Shown here piece by piece: positions 13,250-27,600 of a DNA stretch of 64,000 nt. The stretch is from positions 62,001-126,000 of the forward strand of contig JAPYMA010003049.1 of the NCBI GenBank assembly GCA_035041965.1, given 5' to 3'. The DNA is from Anisakis pegreffii (lineage: Eukaryota > Nematoda > Chromadorea > Rhabditida > Anisakidae). A model generated the notes under the pieces. That model worked only from the letters and a program-made list of their open reading frames with translations. It made no database searches and was not told the origin of the DNA. Each line of letters begins with the position of its first letter. Position 1 is the stretch's first letter. The position numbers and the translations under genes were made by a program.

Positions 13250-16200
13250 CACGGCTCTTACGAATATCTTATTTCTGTAGTGGTAGTTAAGTTCATTATC
13301 GGAGACAGTTTAAATATGTTCAAAACCGATATAACAGTAAAACGGTAATGATTAATAAGATCATTTCAAAATATGCTCTAATCAGTGCTTGACATTAATT
13401 AGAAGCACATGCATAGACACATGGTGAAATCTCAAAATGATGGATTTGATAATTTCGAAAGATACTCAAAACAAAATTGACTCGATCCAGGCATAGTAAA
13501 TCATCTCTTTCAAATTTCGCTATTATGCTGAATGAACGGACATAAATTGTATCATAGATAAATAAATTAGTTAAAAGAAGGCAGATGTTTCTGAGATCGG
13601 CAACCGTAACATCGAAAAATCCAGCGCTCGAAATTTGCATAATCCGTCACTTGTCACATTGACTTCCAAATTTGCTAATGGTATCATTGATTTATTGCCT
13701 ACTAGCGGTATTATCCTGATGAATCTGCATATTCATTCCTTCCATCCTATTGTTCAATTGATTCAAATTTTCTGATTTTTTCGAATCATGATTCTCTTCG
13801 ATACCTCTTTTCTGTCAGGAAATGGTTTTTTGTATTGATGAGTCAGTGAGGTTTATGCTTGAAAAAATTATTTCAGATGAGTAGAATGCATTTTTTGATT
13901 GTCGTCTTAAAGGGTTCATGATATTTCAGTACAATCTGGACGTCGATTTGGCGGTGGACCTCTGACTTCGTCGGAAGGTGGCAACACGGAACGAGAATCT
14001 GATCATTTCAAACTTTTGGCATCGGATCGTAATTCTCTAATGGTTGGGGCACGGTGAGTGTTTCATTCCTTTTCTTGTTTCTAATTCAATCGGAAGTGCT
14101 CATCAATTCTACCTATAGATGTCTCATCTGATCTTTCTTTATTTGCTGTGACGTTAACAAAAAAATTTCGGAAATGAGTTTGTTCAAAAGAAACAACTTT
14201 GTTTCGTTATCTCCTCGTATATTCCTTCTTCAGCAATTAAACGTGCATCGGTCTTTTTGAACTGGGAAGAATATATATCTATCTCTCTTTTGTTGTCGAA
14301 GACATGCTCTACACCAAAGTGGCTCTGCAATTTTTTAAACTCCAGATATCAGCGCTAGTCCACAACTTGATTCGTAACTCAAGATTGTTATTTTAACTGT
14401 TATAATTATAGTAGCCGTTATCATAATAGCATGAATTTATTAACAATTATAAAGCAACATTCGAAATGATGTTTTTGTTTATATCCATCCATTGCACCAC
14501 ACCATTGTTCTTGGCATTGCTATTATTCGAAAACGAACTTAACTACCAACTAGCAATAGTAATTCATGGACAAAATTATAGCGATAGTTTATATATGATT
14601 ATACAAAGCAAACAAATCAGTAGTCCGTAGTGTTTAGTACTCAGAAGAAGTAAATTATGTGCTGTGCACAAAGACAAGGTCATTTGGAGCGTAAGCGTTG
14701 TTTGAAGGTGTGCAACAACTCAAATAAAAGATTTACATACTGCCAAAACAACTGACTGCGATGACGACACACAGTAGGGTGCTGCTGTAGTTTGTACGCC
14801 TCATCCCATTCTTTTCATCTATCATCTATCGTCCGGCGATCATATTCAACCCAAAAACAAACGATTCAGTTCAATCCAGTTTCCTTAACCCAATGATGAG
14901 CACTGACCGCAAACACTTGTGTTGTTCCTCTTAGTCAGCAGTCCCCTCTTAAGAACCTCTCAAAATTACCTTGGCACTAACCACTTCTCATTGCTCTATA
15001 CCAAATCAATATGCTTACTAACCACTTAAATGATGATGTGACGATAACGGCGTCTGTATTTTTCTGAGAAGATGGGGTATGCATTAAAAAATGTGAGCAT
15101 CAACAACAAATCGTCCTTTCTTTCGTTAAACATATAAGTGAAAGTAAATGTTTCACAGAATGACATGATTAAAGACGAGATTATGCAGGTTGAAATACCA
15201 GGAATATTTTACGCAGCACTTTAAAGAGTATGGTTTAAATTTGTTGTGAATATAAGTAGGGTATAATTGTGACTTAAGGAAAGGTGGTTTCTTGAGGTAA
15301 CAATAATGTAAATATTTATTATCATGACTATTACTATTATTATTATTATTATTTTCATCATTATTATTAATGGCATGAATGATGAATCGAAACACAAGGT
15401 CACGACCCTAATTGTAGGTATTGCACTCGTATCAGACGCATCACACCAGTTGAACATTGTCGTTGTTGTGCATGTTCAATTCTCCATTACAAATACAAAG
15501 TGCAGGGATTTTCTAAAAACAGTTAATAAAAGAAGTTCAGCAATAAAAATTTTAGCAGAGATTGTAACAGTGAAATGAACTGCAATAATACTTCAAAACC
15601 ATATTCTCAGCAAGAGAGTTCTCAATAATGATTATTCTCAGTTGGAGTTTTTTTTTTTTCCCAACATCCCGATGTTTATGGTATAATGATTAAATAATGC
15701 ATTATTATTTGCAAATGGTTCTTGTGAGTTGATTATTTGTGCTATGAAGGGAATTTGGAGGAGGACAATAGATAAAACTTTTAAATGCTCATCACCATCA
15801 TTAACACTTTTAAAATGCGATGAATACTCCTTTAAAATACTCCTCAACTCATTTCACTTCAAAGAAATATATTCATTGAAATGGTTTGCATAAAATGAAG
15901 ACATTTCGTCAATGATGATACTTGAATACAATATGAAATGCATCACTAATGACGCAACATTTGATGCGCATTCAGTGCACACACACTTACATCCATATTT
16001 TTATCCGTACTGCATACGAAAATTTTTTAAGAAGTTCAAATTTTCTAAAAAGTAAAGGTGGAAGAAAGCTTAGGGCAAATCCTCTCAGAGAGCAAAAAAT
16101 AAAATTGTGAACAATTTATTCCAAACAAAATATTGTTTTTCGTTGATTTTCAGTGATGCAGTCTATAATCTTTCAATGGCCAGCATGGAAGTGCAACACG

Positions 16201-19200
16201 TATGTGATTAATTAATTTCTGACAGTTATTTTCTTCTATCATTTTCTGATTTTTCTTTCATTACTGATAAGAACAGTTCGTCGTTTATCTAAAAAAACAG
16301 TGATCGAATAGCGTTTTAAGCTCAAATCGTCCTTATTGTCCTCGGTATTTCACGTATTTTGAAAGAAATCATTTCATGTATTCTTATTTCAAGAAATAGA
16401 TATGTAGACGCTCTAGTGTAGTTAATTTCATGAAGTCACTGCAACTGAATATCGTTTTGTTTATTTAGAATGCCATGAGGAGTTAGTTGTTTACATTAAT
16501 TTGATGAATATATGAACGATGTGTGCATACGGAATTAAATTCCGTGCTTAATTCATGTGTACTTTCAAATCAACAGCTCTGAAGAATTCAGCTCCTGCAA
16601 AGTAGATTAGTTACATCAGAATAAGAACGAAAAGTTGGAATGAAACGAAAGATAATTTGAAGCAAATAAATACATTCATTTTAAGAAATAGGAGGACTTA
16701 ATGATAATCCACAGATGTACAGTGCTCTTGTATTCAAATTCTCATTATTACATGTTCATACATATAAGCTAAGTGCATTCACATTTCAACTGTGGTCATT
16801 AATCAATATTTTTCAGCAGATATTTTTGTCGTAATAGCAGTAAATTTGCAGACAATCGTAATAGCAGTAATATTTGATTTGCAGACAATCGAATGGGCAC
16901 CAAATGGACAAACGGTTGAGGATTGTTTGATGAAAGGCAAAAGCAGAGTATATTGTTTAAATGATTTACTACAACTCATATTTCACTTTTACTTACATAG
17001 TTGCAGTCGTTATGCGTACGAATTATTTATTCGTTACTGAACACATCGTACGAAATGTTATTGCACATAATAAAAACGTTTTTGATGTTCTTGCGCTGTT
17101 GTTCCATGCTTGAAGAATTCTTGAACGAGTCTGATTTCACCATTGTCTTATTTCATGGCATTTCTGTTATGAGTTGAATGGGTTGTTGAAAGTGCGAGTA
17201 AATTGCAAAATTATAATTGTGCGCATACAATTGAATGCAAAAGCGAAATACTTGTTGAACTGAGCGATATTCTTTCACCGAATAAAGTTGTCCTTCAGAA
17301 TTATTAGTAATAATTTTGTAGGTGGAATGTCACAACTATATCCGTGTAATGGTGCGTCAAACAAATGGACGTTGTTTGATTTGCGGAACATATGCTTTCT
17401 CGCCGAAATGTCGAGAATATGTTTATTCCGGAGATGAGAATTCACTGCAACAAAGACGGCAGTTTGATGGACAGGTTCAGTAACTCCCTTTCTTTCCATC
17501 AAAATGACAACTTGCACATAAATATCGTTTCGAATTTTACTTCTCATTTTCGGTTAATTTGTACTTAATGATCACTTTGTTACGTAGTTTCGTTTTGATT
17601 GCTTATCGCTTCGTAACCGTATCTGTCACAATTCATCGTCTCAAAATCATTTATTTTACTTTAATGGAAAAGAAGATTTTAGTATAGGGTGCTGAATCTG
17701 CGTTATTTGTTGAAAGTAATGCGAAGTGATAGACATAATTAAATCATAACGTGATTCGTTTGAAATTCTCATATTCTGCAGGCTATTTCACCGTACGATC
17801 CTAAAGACAATTCTACTGCGGTATTCATTGCTGAAACGAATGAAATCTATACGGGTACTGTATCGGATTTTGCTGGCAATGATCCGCTTATTTACCGTAA
17901 GCGACTTTCTGATGACGATGGCCTCCGAACGCAGCGAGATGACCTCAAAGTTCTTGATTGTAGGTTGTTTTGACGTCCTGTTGTGGTTATTCTATAAGGA
18001 TCGAGTTTTGATGATTATTCTGAGTAGATTGTTTAAGTTAACGTTGAATATACACATTTTTAGCACCGAATTTTGTGGCGTCTTTCGCATATGGTGAACA
18101 TGTTTATTTCTGGTATCGAGAGTGGGCTGCTGAAGCTACTGACGGCGATAGACAGGTCTGCATTGATCACTTTATTCGTATAGTTGTTAGAAATCTTACA
18201 GTCATTGCTAACACGAAAGTATTTCAACTGCATTTGACTTAAACTTTCAAAGGCTCTTTGAATGACATTCAGAAGCGAACGTTTCCTCTAACCCTGAAAC
18301 ATGGTACTTGCTCTGTTATCAAGAGAATAATGATCCTAGCAAAAATGATTCAGTTTGCTTTATATTAGAAATCCTTTGCGAGTTAGTTCATTGGTTCGAT
18401 AAAACTCATAAAATTGCATGAAAGTTTGTGATAATAAAAACAATAATGATTGATGGAAAAATGAAAATTACTTCTAATTTTTCACCAACGAAAATGGTAG
18501 AAGCATGTTGCTTACATATTGTTTCTTTCAATCTAGGTATATGCTCGTGTAGCGCGTGTTTGTAAAGGAGATAAAGGTGGTGCGAGACCAGCGCATGAAC
18601 GATGGACGTCGTTCGTAAAAGCAAGACTCAATTGCTCTTATCCAGCGAACACACCGTTTTATTTCAATGAACTGCGTCAGTTTTATCTCATTTCGAGTTC
18701 ATACACTCTCGCCAGTTCGAATCAATTTGATTCCGTTTCTGAATATGCACTATTAGAAAAATTATTGCATTTGTTTCATGATCTAATGAAATCTTCCTGA
18801 TTGATAAAAAAGTCATGGTAGATGAAACAGTTAGGTAAATTCATACTTTCTGATCCACTGTTCGAAGAAGGCCGCATGCAATTAGATTGATGAATCATAT
18901 CACATCAGCGTTCATTCCTACCAAACAGTATGGAAGTGAAATCATTTTGCAGAAGCCGTTAGTAAACCAGTACCATCAAATGATGACGGTTCAGTGCTGG
19001 TTTATGCGGTATTCACAACACCAGATAGTAGTGTTCGAATGTCAGCTGTGTGCGCTTTCCGTATGGATGCTATAAAGCGTTTATTTGATTACGGACATTT
19101 CAAAGTGCAGCAAACAGCACAAAGCCTTTGGATGCCATATCGATCGCACCAAATGATTTCCGTACCAAGACCTGGATCGGTTGCTTTTTTATTATTGAGT

Positions 19201-21141
19201 CGTTGTTAACATTATTACTTGTAATCGATCAACTATCAAAAATGTATATTTACCGCATTGGTTCAACATTATAAGATTGATGTATTGTGTACGTTAAATG
19301 CTGCAATGCATTTATACGTGCATTTGAGTATCTTTGACAATATCAGAACCGTCGAACTCATCTCGCTTTGAATTGCAGTGCGTTGCTGATTCAACAAAAC
19401 TTCCTGAGAGTACGGTATCCTTCATAACGCGCAATCCATTAATGCATGAAGCAATACCTGCAATCCGTCCTAGACCTATCCTGGTTCAAGGTCCCGAAAA
19501 AGCCGAATTAACACAAATCGCCGTTGCTCCTCAGGTAGGTAGTAGCAACCTACTGTTGCGTTTGTTATTACTTACGTCGTGATTAAGTCATGTAATGTGT
19601 ATATTCATGTGTGTACATATAAGATTCTATAACTTACTGATTGTGAGTATGCATGAATGATTAAAAAAGATTCATGCGTTACGTTTATATACATCGTTAC
19701 ACACCATTGTTTCTTTTGCAAGTTTGATATCTATTCATCAGTGATATTCCATCTTCTGTTCATTAATAATTTAAGAATTCTCAATGATCACACGCTGTAT
19801 GCTTCAAACAGATCATCCGTAATTAAGATTTTTTACTCATAATCGTCAGTATGAATGAATATTTCGAATGCATTATATGTAATACACATCGGGGACTCTG
19901 GCGCGAACTATTCCCCGATAATTTTGCTTCTCGACCTTTTGGTCGAGAATGCTCTTTACCCGTGGCGAACATTAAATTCCTGTTCTTAAATCAACAAAAT
20001 TTCATGAAGGCATGCTCAATCGAGGGTATTGGTCGGTTCATGTTTATCAGTAGCATGACGAGTAATGATGAATCGAAAACGTTTTAAGATTCGTTCCGTA
20101 CGAGGTGTACATCATAATGCATTGTATTTGGGAACATCAAATGGACGTGTTCTGAAGGTGATTGACGTAGTTGATGAAGATACATGTGTAATTGAATCAG
20201 TGCACGTTTTTCGAAGGAACGTGCCGATCGTTAACCTCATGGCTACTGCTGATCAGGTTGCTTAGTTGTTGCATAAATGCTTTATTCGTCACTTTTAATT
20301 GTGAATAATTTGATAAGTGATATTCAGTTGATTGTGGTAAGCGCGGATGAGATCGCTGCAATACCTCTTCATCACTGCGGTAAACAGCGTACATGTAGTG
20401 GATGCGTTCATCTACAAGACGCCCACTGTGCATGGGATTTGGATTCAGCAAGATGTGTTGGACGTGATGACGGCTCATGGACCGGTGGTAATTTCGTTCA
20501 GAATGTCCATATTGGTCGATCGGAACAATGCCCTGAGGGTGCTGTAGATCCCGATTATTATGCTGTTGATGGTACCTTAATTATTCGTTAATGTTGTGGC
20601 AGATGTGTGACCATATTGACGGCTCACGCTTTCCAAAAGATTGGTAGCGAGGGATTGGCTAGTACGAAATGAACCGATTTGAATATTGAACGAAAAGAAT
20701 GAATGTACGAATAATCGATACAAAATAAGGATAGCGTTTGTGATGGATAGATGGAATAATCTCTATTAACCAATAGAGTAAACTAGGGATTGGACACGCT
20801 TTTTTAGCCGTGGGCTGGACTGAGAAATTACGAGTTGAATGACCATCGATTATGAATAGTACCAAATTTTATCCGTAGTTTGTTGACTTTATTTATGAAT
20901 AAACCTACGAACCGCCAATTTTAGAAGTACATTCAGAACGAGCGACTAGTTCTGATCAGCAAACAGCTCAATTCACAACGCATGCTGTCTTATTAACCGT
21001 CTTAATAACGTTGGTGGTTGCATCTGCGGGAGGTTTTTTCGTTGGTTATCGAATATCAAAATGGAGAATCCTGCAAGATGGGCGTCATCATTCATCTGGT
21101 TCATCAACAGGTTACTGTTGTCTTCATTTCAATTGTTAATG

Positions 21142-21197
<56 letters not shown>

Positions 21198-21587
21198 TTA
21201 TTTATTTATTTATTTATTTATATATCAGATTTGTCTATTCGTCAAATAATAATTTGATAAATATGAATTGGATAATTTCATCATTGCTAATCAAAGTGAT
21301 AAATTTAAGGAAGTGACTATGATTCATATGGTCGTGCCCGGCTTACACGACATGATTCATTGACAACAGCTAAAATCGAGCATGTTTATGGCTCAACACC
21401 AAATAAAGATGCAGTTTCACTGGTCGTAACAATGCCACAAAATGGTGGTAACGCACTGATGAGCTCTCTTAGTAATGGTGGTTCGGGTCTAGTTACACCA
21501 AAATTATCAACTGAGCGAAATGTTATTGCTTCACTTAATAATAGTACGTTACCAAGAGATTATAAGGTTAAAAAGGTTTACTTATAG
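4815..21587 (+). CDS. Transmembrane semaphorin (class 1-like), 14 exons
   Basis: Guidance ligand of the plexin-binding semaphorin family, at the cell surface. Exons: 4815-4920, 13930-14053, 16154-16199, 16885-16947, 17322-17474, 17782-17959, 18064-18155, 18537-18675, 18953-19179, 19379-19534, 20089-20256, 20328-20538, 20925-21110, 21310-21587. All junctions are GT/AG and in phase; they give 708 residues, the usual size for invertebrate class 1 semaphorins. Seen: hydrophobic signal peptide (1-21); sema domain with CHNYIRV (116-122), [10 protein letters not shown] (134-143), [20 protein letters not shown] (258-269), KARLNCS and SAVCAF; cysteine-rich PSI domain from C501 ([10 protein letters not shown]...HCAWD); one membrane span (575-596); cytoplasmic tail of about 112 residues. 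There is no Ig or thrombospondin domain, which argues for class 1, as in nematode smp-1/smp-2; I cannot say which. Exon 4 has a second in-frame acceptor 33 bases upstream. Intron 1 is 9 kb, so an extra small exon there cannot be excluded. Confidence 0.92.
10289..10342. repeat. (AT)n microsatellite
   Basis: About 54 bases of uninterrupted AT dinucleotide repeat in semaphorin intron 1. Confidence 0.95.
12088..12232 (+). mobile_element. Short hAT-like element, copy 2, with target duplication
   Basis: A 145-base element with ends CAGGGTTTCTCAACTGGGG and GGTTGAGAATCACTG, which are near-complementary inverted termini. It is flanked by ATCTAATG and ATCTAAAA, an imperfect 8-base duplication (6 of 8), the length expected for hAT transposition. 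The interior carries the family's GTGGGTGTTGTGAGGGGTG. It is far too short to encode a transposase and lies in semaphorin intron 1. Confidence 0.75.
13202..13249. repeat. (TA)n microsatellite
   Basis: About 48 bases of TA dinucleotide repeat, near the 3' end of semaphorin intron 1. Confidence 0.95.
15331..15370. repeat. (ATT)n-rich tract
   Basis: Imperfect ATT/TTA trinucleotide run in semaphorin intron 2. It produces a low-complexity isoleucine-rich open frame that is not a gene. Confidence 0.8.
21144..21222. repeat. Compound (TA)n-(TTTA)n microsatellite
   Basis: About 50 bases of TA repeat running into roughly seven TTTA units, in the last semaphorin intron. The tyrosine/isoleucine-rich open frames over it are artefacts of the repeat. 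Confidence 0.95.
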
Positions 21588-21672
21588 CATTTATTGATCA
21601 TCTCACGCACCTGCTGCTACCCTGCTTCCCGTTTCTTTTGACTTAATGATCAATCAACATAGCTGTTTATCA

Positions 21673-21678
21673 AATAAA
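21673..21678 (+). terminator. Polyadenylation signal AATAAA
   Basis: A canonical AATAAA hexamer 86 bases after the semaphorin stop codon, the first one downstream, so it is the likely 3' processing signal. Confidence 0.5.
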
Positions 21679-24600
21679 GTTCGGTTCAGTCTCATCCTCA
21701 TGGAAAATTACGTTATGCACTCGATCGCGTAACTACCAAAGGACTAGCACAAATAGAGTGTAGAAATCCTAATCAGGACCTATAGCAGGTTGTAGAGCTC
21801 ATCGTAGTGATTGAAAATCTTTAACTCACTTCAGGTGGAGGAGTGGGGGAGAGGTATTGGGCAGAAAATAAAAACGGGTTTGTAATCAGCACGATAAAGC
21901 CTGCAATTTGATATGGGTCTCAGTCAGAAGTTCCACTGAGTTTAACTTTATGAGAGCTGTTCAAAGCTTGTTGATGATGAAATTAGATGTCTGCGATAGC
22001 GCAGTTATTCTGTAATCTAAGAATATTATTTTGGTGAAATGAAATCAGTCTTCACCATCCAGCAGTATTGTTGAAATGAAGCGTTAAGTTGTGTGGTGCT
22101 TGTTGCGTGAGAATTTTGTTTCTTATTTGCGTTTATATGGCTCTAAGAGATCTCCTTTTCGTTTTTCATATCGGAACTTATTCATTCAATGATATTATTT
22201 ATAAACGTTTCTTTTATGATCAGTTGTTATCACCAAATGCATCAACAAATATCGTTGTTATTGTTTGGTTGTAATTATGTTTGCTATCGCGCTGAGCGCT
22301 TATGTTACGCAGTTGTTGATTGTCATTATGGAACATCATTTTCAGCAAGTGTCCTTGTCCATATCTTATAGTTAATCCGCTAAATCTCTTCTATAATATA
22401 CCAAAATTCCGTTTAATTGTTATCTTATCGTTCATTACATTTAGTGCTTATAATAATGGTAGCAGTAATGACAAACAACAATAATATCAATATTACTCTT
22501 CGTGTTATTTGTTATCGCGTTTATCCGGTGATTGTATCAAAAAAAAGAAACAGTTCTTTTGTTTGGTTCAGGCGATATGTTATTATCCGTTCCGTCCCAC
22601 AAATTATCACCTCCGGAAGTAATGAAATTTTTTGATGCCCATGCTCGTTTCTATCATTTGAGCCGCTCGGGTAACAGCATTCGAAAATCATAGTTCAGAA
22701 TTTCACAGCGTATTTGATAGCTTCATTTGTTTCACTTACTTTCCAATTTCTCCCAACAGCGATTATTTGTACAGCTTGATTTGAGAACGAAAGAGTGAAG
22801 TTATAAAAATTTGGAATTCACCTCTGTAACTTATACAATGAATGAATTTCACGATTAAAAAATCGAATCGATATTCTACCTGTTCGTCAGATATATGATT
22901 GATTTTGAGTAGTTTTCCTTCATGTTCTTCACTTTTGATGTTACGTTAAAAACATTCTTGTGCTCAAAGCCATCGCGTTAAGTATGTAAATTCGCTCGTT
23001 GTTGAGCATTCGTGGTCGTCTGTTTTGGTGCTATAATAATAATGTGCTTAAAAACAACCATTTGAAACTACACCGAAATTTCACTCAGTAATCATTTCAG
23101 TTTCACATCGTCTAGTTTTTCACGATTGTTGATTTTCATTGTTTTTAAATCACGTTTTGAAATTTCTGATCAGTTTAATTTATTGTTATGAATATTAATT
23201 CATTACACGTATATTTGAAAGATAGTCTTGCAAATTTCTTACAGTTACCGTATTTGTTCTTTCTCTTGTTTCAAGTTACTGATACTGGAATTTACTTCTG
23301 AAATTCAGTAAAATTGTTCAACTTCGTTATGATAATAACCGTCATCATATTATCATAGATATTATCCTACTGGAAAACGTTTTTCTCACGGATGCGATCT
23401 CGTCGTTATTCTATCTTATTTATCAGTACTTTGCTGTCTTTAATTGGTAATTGTTATTTAGGGTTCGTATTTTTCACCTATCCAATATATCCTTTAATTA
23501 AGAGTCCCGCTTCTATCTGATATTCTCATCAATGATTATCATTGAATCAACGATCAACTTTCTGATCGTGTGATGATTTTTTACATTTCTGCCCACCAAT
23601 TAATTCATCTCGGAATCATTACTCACAACGGTTGTTGACTCTATAGCAGTTCAAAACGATAACAATTATTCCAGAACGCATTTTGATGTAACTATGAATG
23701 CATTTACATGTAATTATTTTTTGATATGTCCACTCAAACTGTGAAAACTTCATTTATATCGCGTTTCTACTCGCTTCTTCCTTTTCCAAATTGTTAGTTT
23801 GTTTTCTGTTGTGTTTGTTGTTATGAACGATTCAACTGAAAAAAAAAACAATTTTTTGATGACAATTATGCTGATACTCTGAAGGTGGTGGCCATTCGCA
23901 TGGCATAAATCGCATCGTTCAAGTATAGATAACGTTGATTAATATGGGTGTTTTTCTTTGAATTGTGTTTGCTCGTGATGGTTTATTCTTTCTGAAAATA
24001 ACAAAGACATTGAATATTTGTCTAGTGCATTGCGATGATTAGTCACTTGCTAAGTATCCTAGAGAGCTTACTCACAGCACTTATTTAAAGTGGATAGTCA
24101 GTACTGAAGTTTGATTCCAAACCGTGTATCGATTGTGAATTTACATTTTAGTTGTATTGATTAAGAATTAGTGTTTTTTTACGGATTTCTCATCTAATTT
24201 GCCTCATCATCACCTTCGGAGGCATCAGTTTACACGAATGCAGTCTATATTATTATTACGCTTGTTTGTTTATCGAAGTATTCAGCGAATAAACTAATTC
24301 GTCAAGAAATCTCTAAAAGGGAAATCGTGAGAACAGAGATCAAGTCTCCATTTGGGATTGTGTTATCCGTTTCCTTCAAAGTCTGTTCCTAGGAGCAGTT
24401 TTATCGATCGATTGAGGTATTCGACCAAAGGGGTAACTGACAAAAACTGAGTTCCTCCAGGATTATTCCTCCAAAAAACGTATATGTAACTCAACTAATT
24501 TAAATAGCTGCATAGAGAGTTTATTTGCTTGCGATTTGAAGAACGCGAAATCAGTAAAATGTTTCTTCATGCGAATGAATGAATCTGTGATGGTTTTTTT

Positions 24601-27600
24601 TTTCATCTTTATTTCATGTTTGTCGATTACATCCACTTTGCTTGTTATCGCTATTTTTGGTAATGGTGCGTAATTAGAAAACTCCTCTGGATAATTTATT
24701 ATGTCGTTACATGGTCACTGATTGTTATTTCTGTGTACATATTGATCATTTTTTGTATCGAAACATGAATTCAGCGAGATAAAAATATCGAACAAACGAC
24801 CACGAGGTGTGCCTCAACTCAATGCTCTCGAATGCTATTCACTTCAACGTTTTTTATAGGTTTAGATTCGTTCTGTTACGTGAAAGTACATTGACATATA
24901 TGATTCTCCTGAATATTTCTTCGCGAAAGTCGCATTCAAACAACGTATACGCAGTCCACTACACTGCAAGACAGTTTCAATTTTAAGCAAATTTACATTT
25001 AGATTCGGAGTCGCGTCATTTGTTTAGTGATTTGTCCAGAATATTTTCGACTATTGGTTGTGAGAACAATAAAATAGTGATTAGAAAGAAATCTGAAATG
25101 TGGGGTATTTTTAGACGGAAACGTATTGCGGCCAGCAACGTTACAAACGTTTGATAGCCTGGCCAATGCAGGTAAATGATCTTGCTCATGCAAAGAGTTC
25201 AGACGGCCGCCATAATTCAAAAAGACATCATCTGATATGAAATATCATCCGCATGGCGATTTTTTTGGTGAGAAAGATTTGGAAAATGAGATTGCTTAAG
25301 ACAACCAATATAAGTATTGCTCAGAGAGAGGAAAGTTGTTCATGAACGCACAGCTGAAGACTTCTTTTGACTTTATCACAATATTACGTTTACAAATTCA
25401 CATCCTCGAAGTTTTTGAATAAATCTGCTAATTGTAATTAGGCAGTGCCACATTTGCCACCTTAAAGGTTATCGTTTATTCATGGTCAAGAAAAAATTCT
25501 GTTTACAAGTAAATAAAACCGTTTTATAAATTTTCCCTTAGATAACCACTGCAGTCAAAACGTTCACACTTTATTTTATTTGCTGCTGTGATTTTAAAAA
25601 GCAAGCCATTTACAAATTCGATCACTCAGGTTCCGCGCAAATGACGAATTACGCGACGTAACTTGGGATCTCCGTGAGGGTTTTATAATATATTGTATTG
25701 CGGAGTACATATACAGATTGTAAATTGTCGATGCATGAATTTTTAGATAAATAAATAAATCAAACTGGAGGAACCTCCTGAAATTGGTTCATCTGTTTTG
25801 GAGAATATATCACAGTTAAATTAAAGAATTAATGGATGGATTTAACTCGCAGATATTCGAACAGTTGTGAACTATGGACAGACACTGTTCCTTGAACAAG
25901 CGATTTTACCGATAATTGTTACGGACTTGTTCCACGAACGCCAGAGAATGAGGATGGGGTGAGCGACAAATCCGTCCGCGATGACCGACACGAGAGCTCT
26001 TTGGAAGGCCCAGGCCACCTTATCAAAACAGCAACCAGTAGGAATATGATCAGCAGTCTTCATTACTCAACTAAGTCCACCGGTTACTAATATCACGAAC
26101 GTGCCATGCTTAAACAATGATAAAACAACGATAAACCCTCTCCAAATATATCGCATTTCCTAGTACAAACACGCAATAGTGAACATGCGTCGCATTGCTC
26201 AAAGGTCGAACTGAAACGAAGTTTCCTGACCGACTATGCGTTTCAAAATGACGTAGTACGGATTGGTCGCGGACGGATTTGTCGTAGAGCCATGAGGAAT
26301 GATGCCATTACAAGAGAGGTTGAAGATGGATGGCGTTGCTTAATCTTCTGAATCGGGGCTCTGCGACGTAGGTTGGGATCTCCATGACGGTTTCATAATA
26401 CTTTGACGAGCAAAAATAACTTTTCAGTTAAGCCAGTTCCTGTTTGAGATGCGTGCAAGTGAATCAATCACGTGGCAACTTATCAATTAATGTTGTCGGA
26501 GATGAATTACATGTGTGTAACAATTTCTTTCTTAGTCAATATTGCGTGCTGTCAAGGTAAATAGTGTGGATGAGATGACGGACTAAGGATCTTATAACAT
26601 GTTTTGAGACGTAGTGTGTGGGGAGAACAAATAAAGGTACCATTTTATTCGTAATTGAAAGCGTCTAATGACAGTGGTGAAAATTTTCGTTGTGCTATCT
26701 GGAAAGAACACTTTCAACAAAATCAATTGGGCGAGTCAGTCATGTTGATTTTTTATCGTTTGATGGATTCAATGTCTCGAGACAGACGTTTATTACGTGC
26801 ACTGATGTGATGATTTGGAAAACGTTTATTTTGATCGTGTGAGTGTTCGACAAATCTCATATACTCAGCTGACATCTTTTTTCTTTTAGCTAACAAAAGG
26901 ATACCACATTTTTTCATTTTTAAATTTTCAGGATATGGTTGAGATACATCAAAAACGTTCATTGTTCTGAATCGTTTTTATTCTTATATTTCTTTTTTCA
27001 GTAGAATTTCGTAGGAATAATGTTTTAAACAATGGTTATGTGGATGAGGTATATTTATAAGGTGCACGCGTTAATCATCATACTCTTAAGTGTTCAATGA
27101 CTGGTGGTAAATTTTCAATGGAGCAAAGCATTAAGTTTGTTCGTTACCCGTTAAAAACTAGCTGTAGATGATTGCAATTTGTGATGTAATTGCTCTCTCC
27201 ATTGAGTAAGTTCATGAAAAATATCAGCCACAAAAACCAGTACGAATATTCGAAGCAACTGCTATTACGAAAGATGATTTTTCAGAAGAGGTTGACTGTT
27301 CTGATGCTTATATACGAAATAAAAAGGGAACTTTCAACAGCCCATCTTTGTGACGTTGCATTCTATTTCACTTCAGTCTTGTTGCGCCCACCCACCTACG
27401 TTTTTCAGCCGCACACAACATCCATCCATCTCTCAGTCGTGTTCTTCAGCTGTTTTATTATTTCGATGTAGTCGATTATTTATCAGTCATAGTATGTTGA
27501 AAGGAAAAAATTTATTGCCGTTTGATTAATGTCAGAATCAGTCTTTACCTCCCCAACTTAGCTCGTTTTCGTGAATAACAATAGGGTTTTATGCATCATA

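Larger units (their letters stand above)
4921..13929 (+). other. Semaphorin intron 1 (9 kb)
   Basis: Between the signal-peptide exon and the first sema exon I see no conserved coding exon on either strand. It contains one hAT-like short element (12088-12232), an (AT)n tract and a second (TA)n tract. Long first introns often carry regulatory elements, but none is recognisable by eye. Confidence 0.5.

Noticed and set aside
21018..21257. Tyrosine/isoleucine-rich open frames after the semaphorin membrane exon
   Set aside because: They are translations of the TA and TTTA microsatellite inside the last intron.
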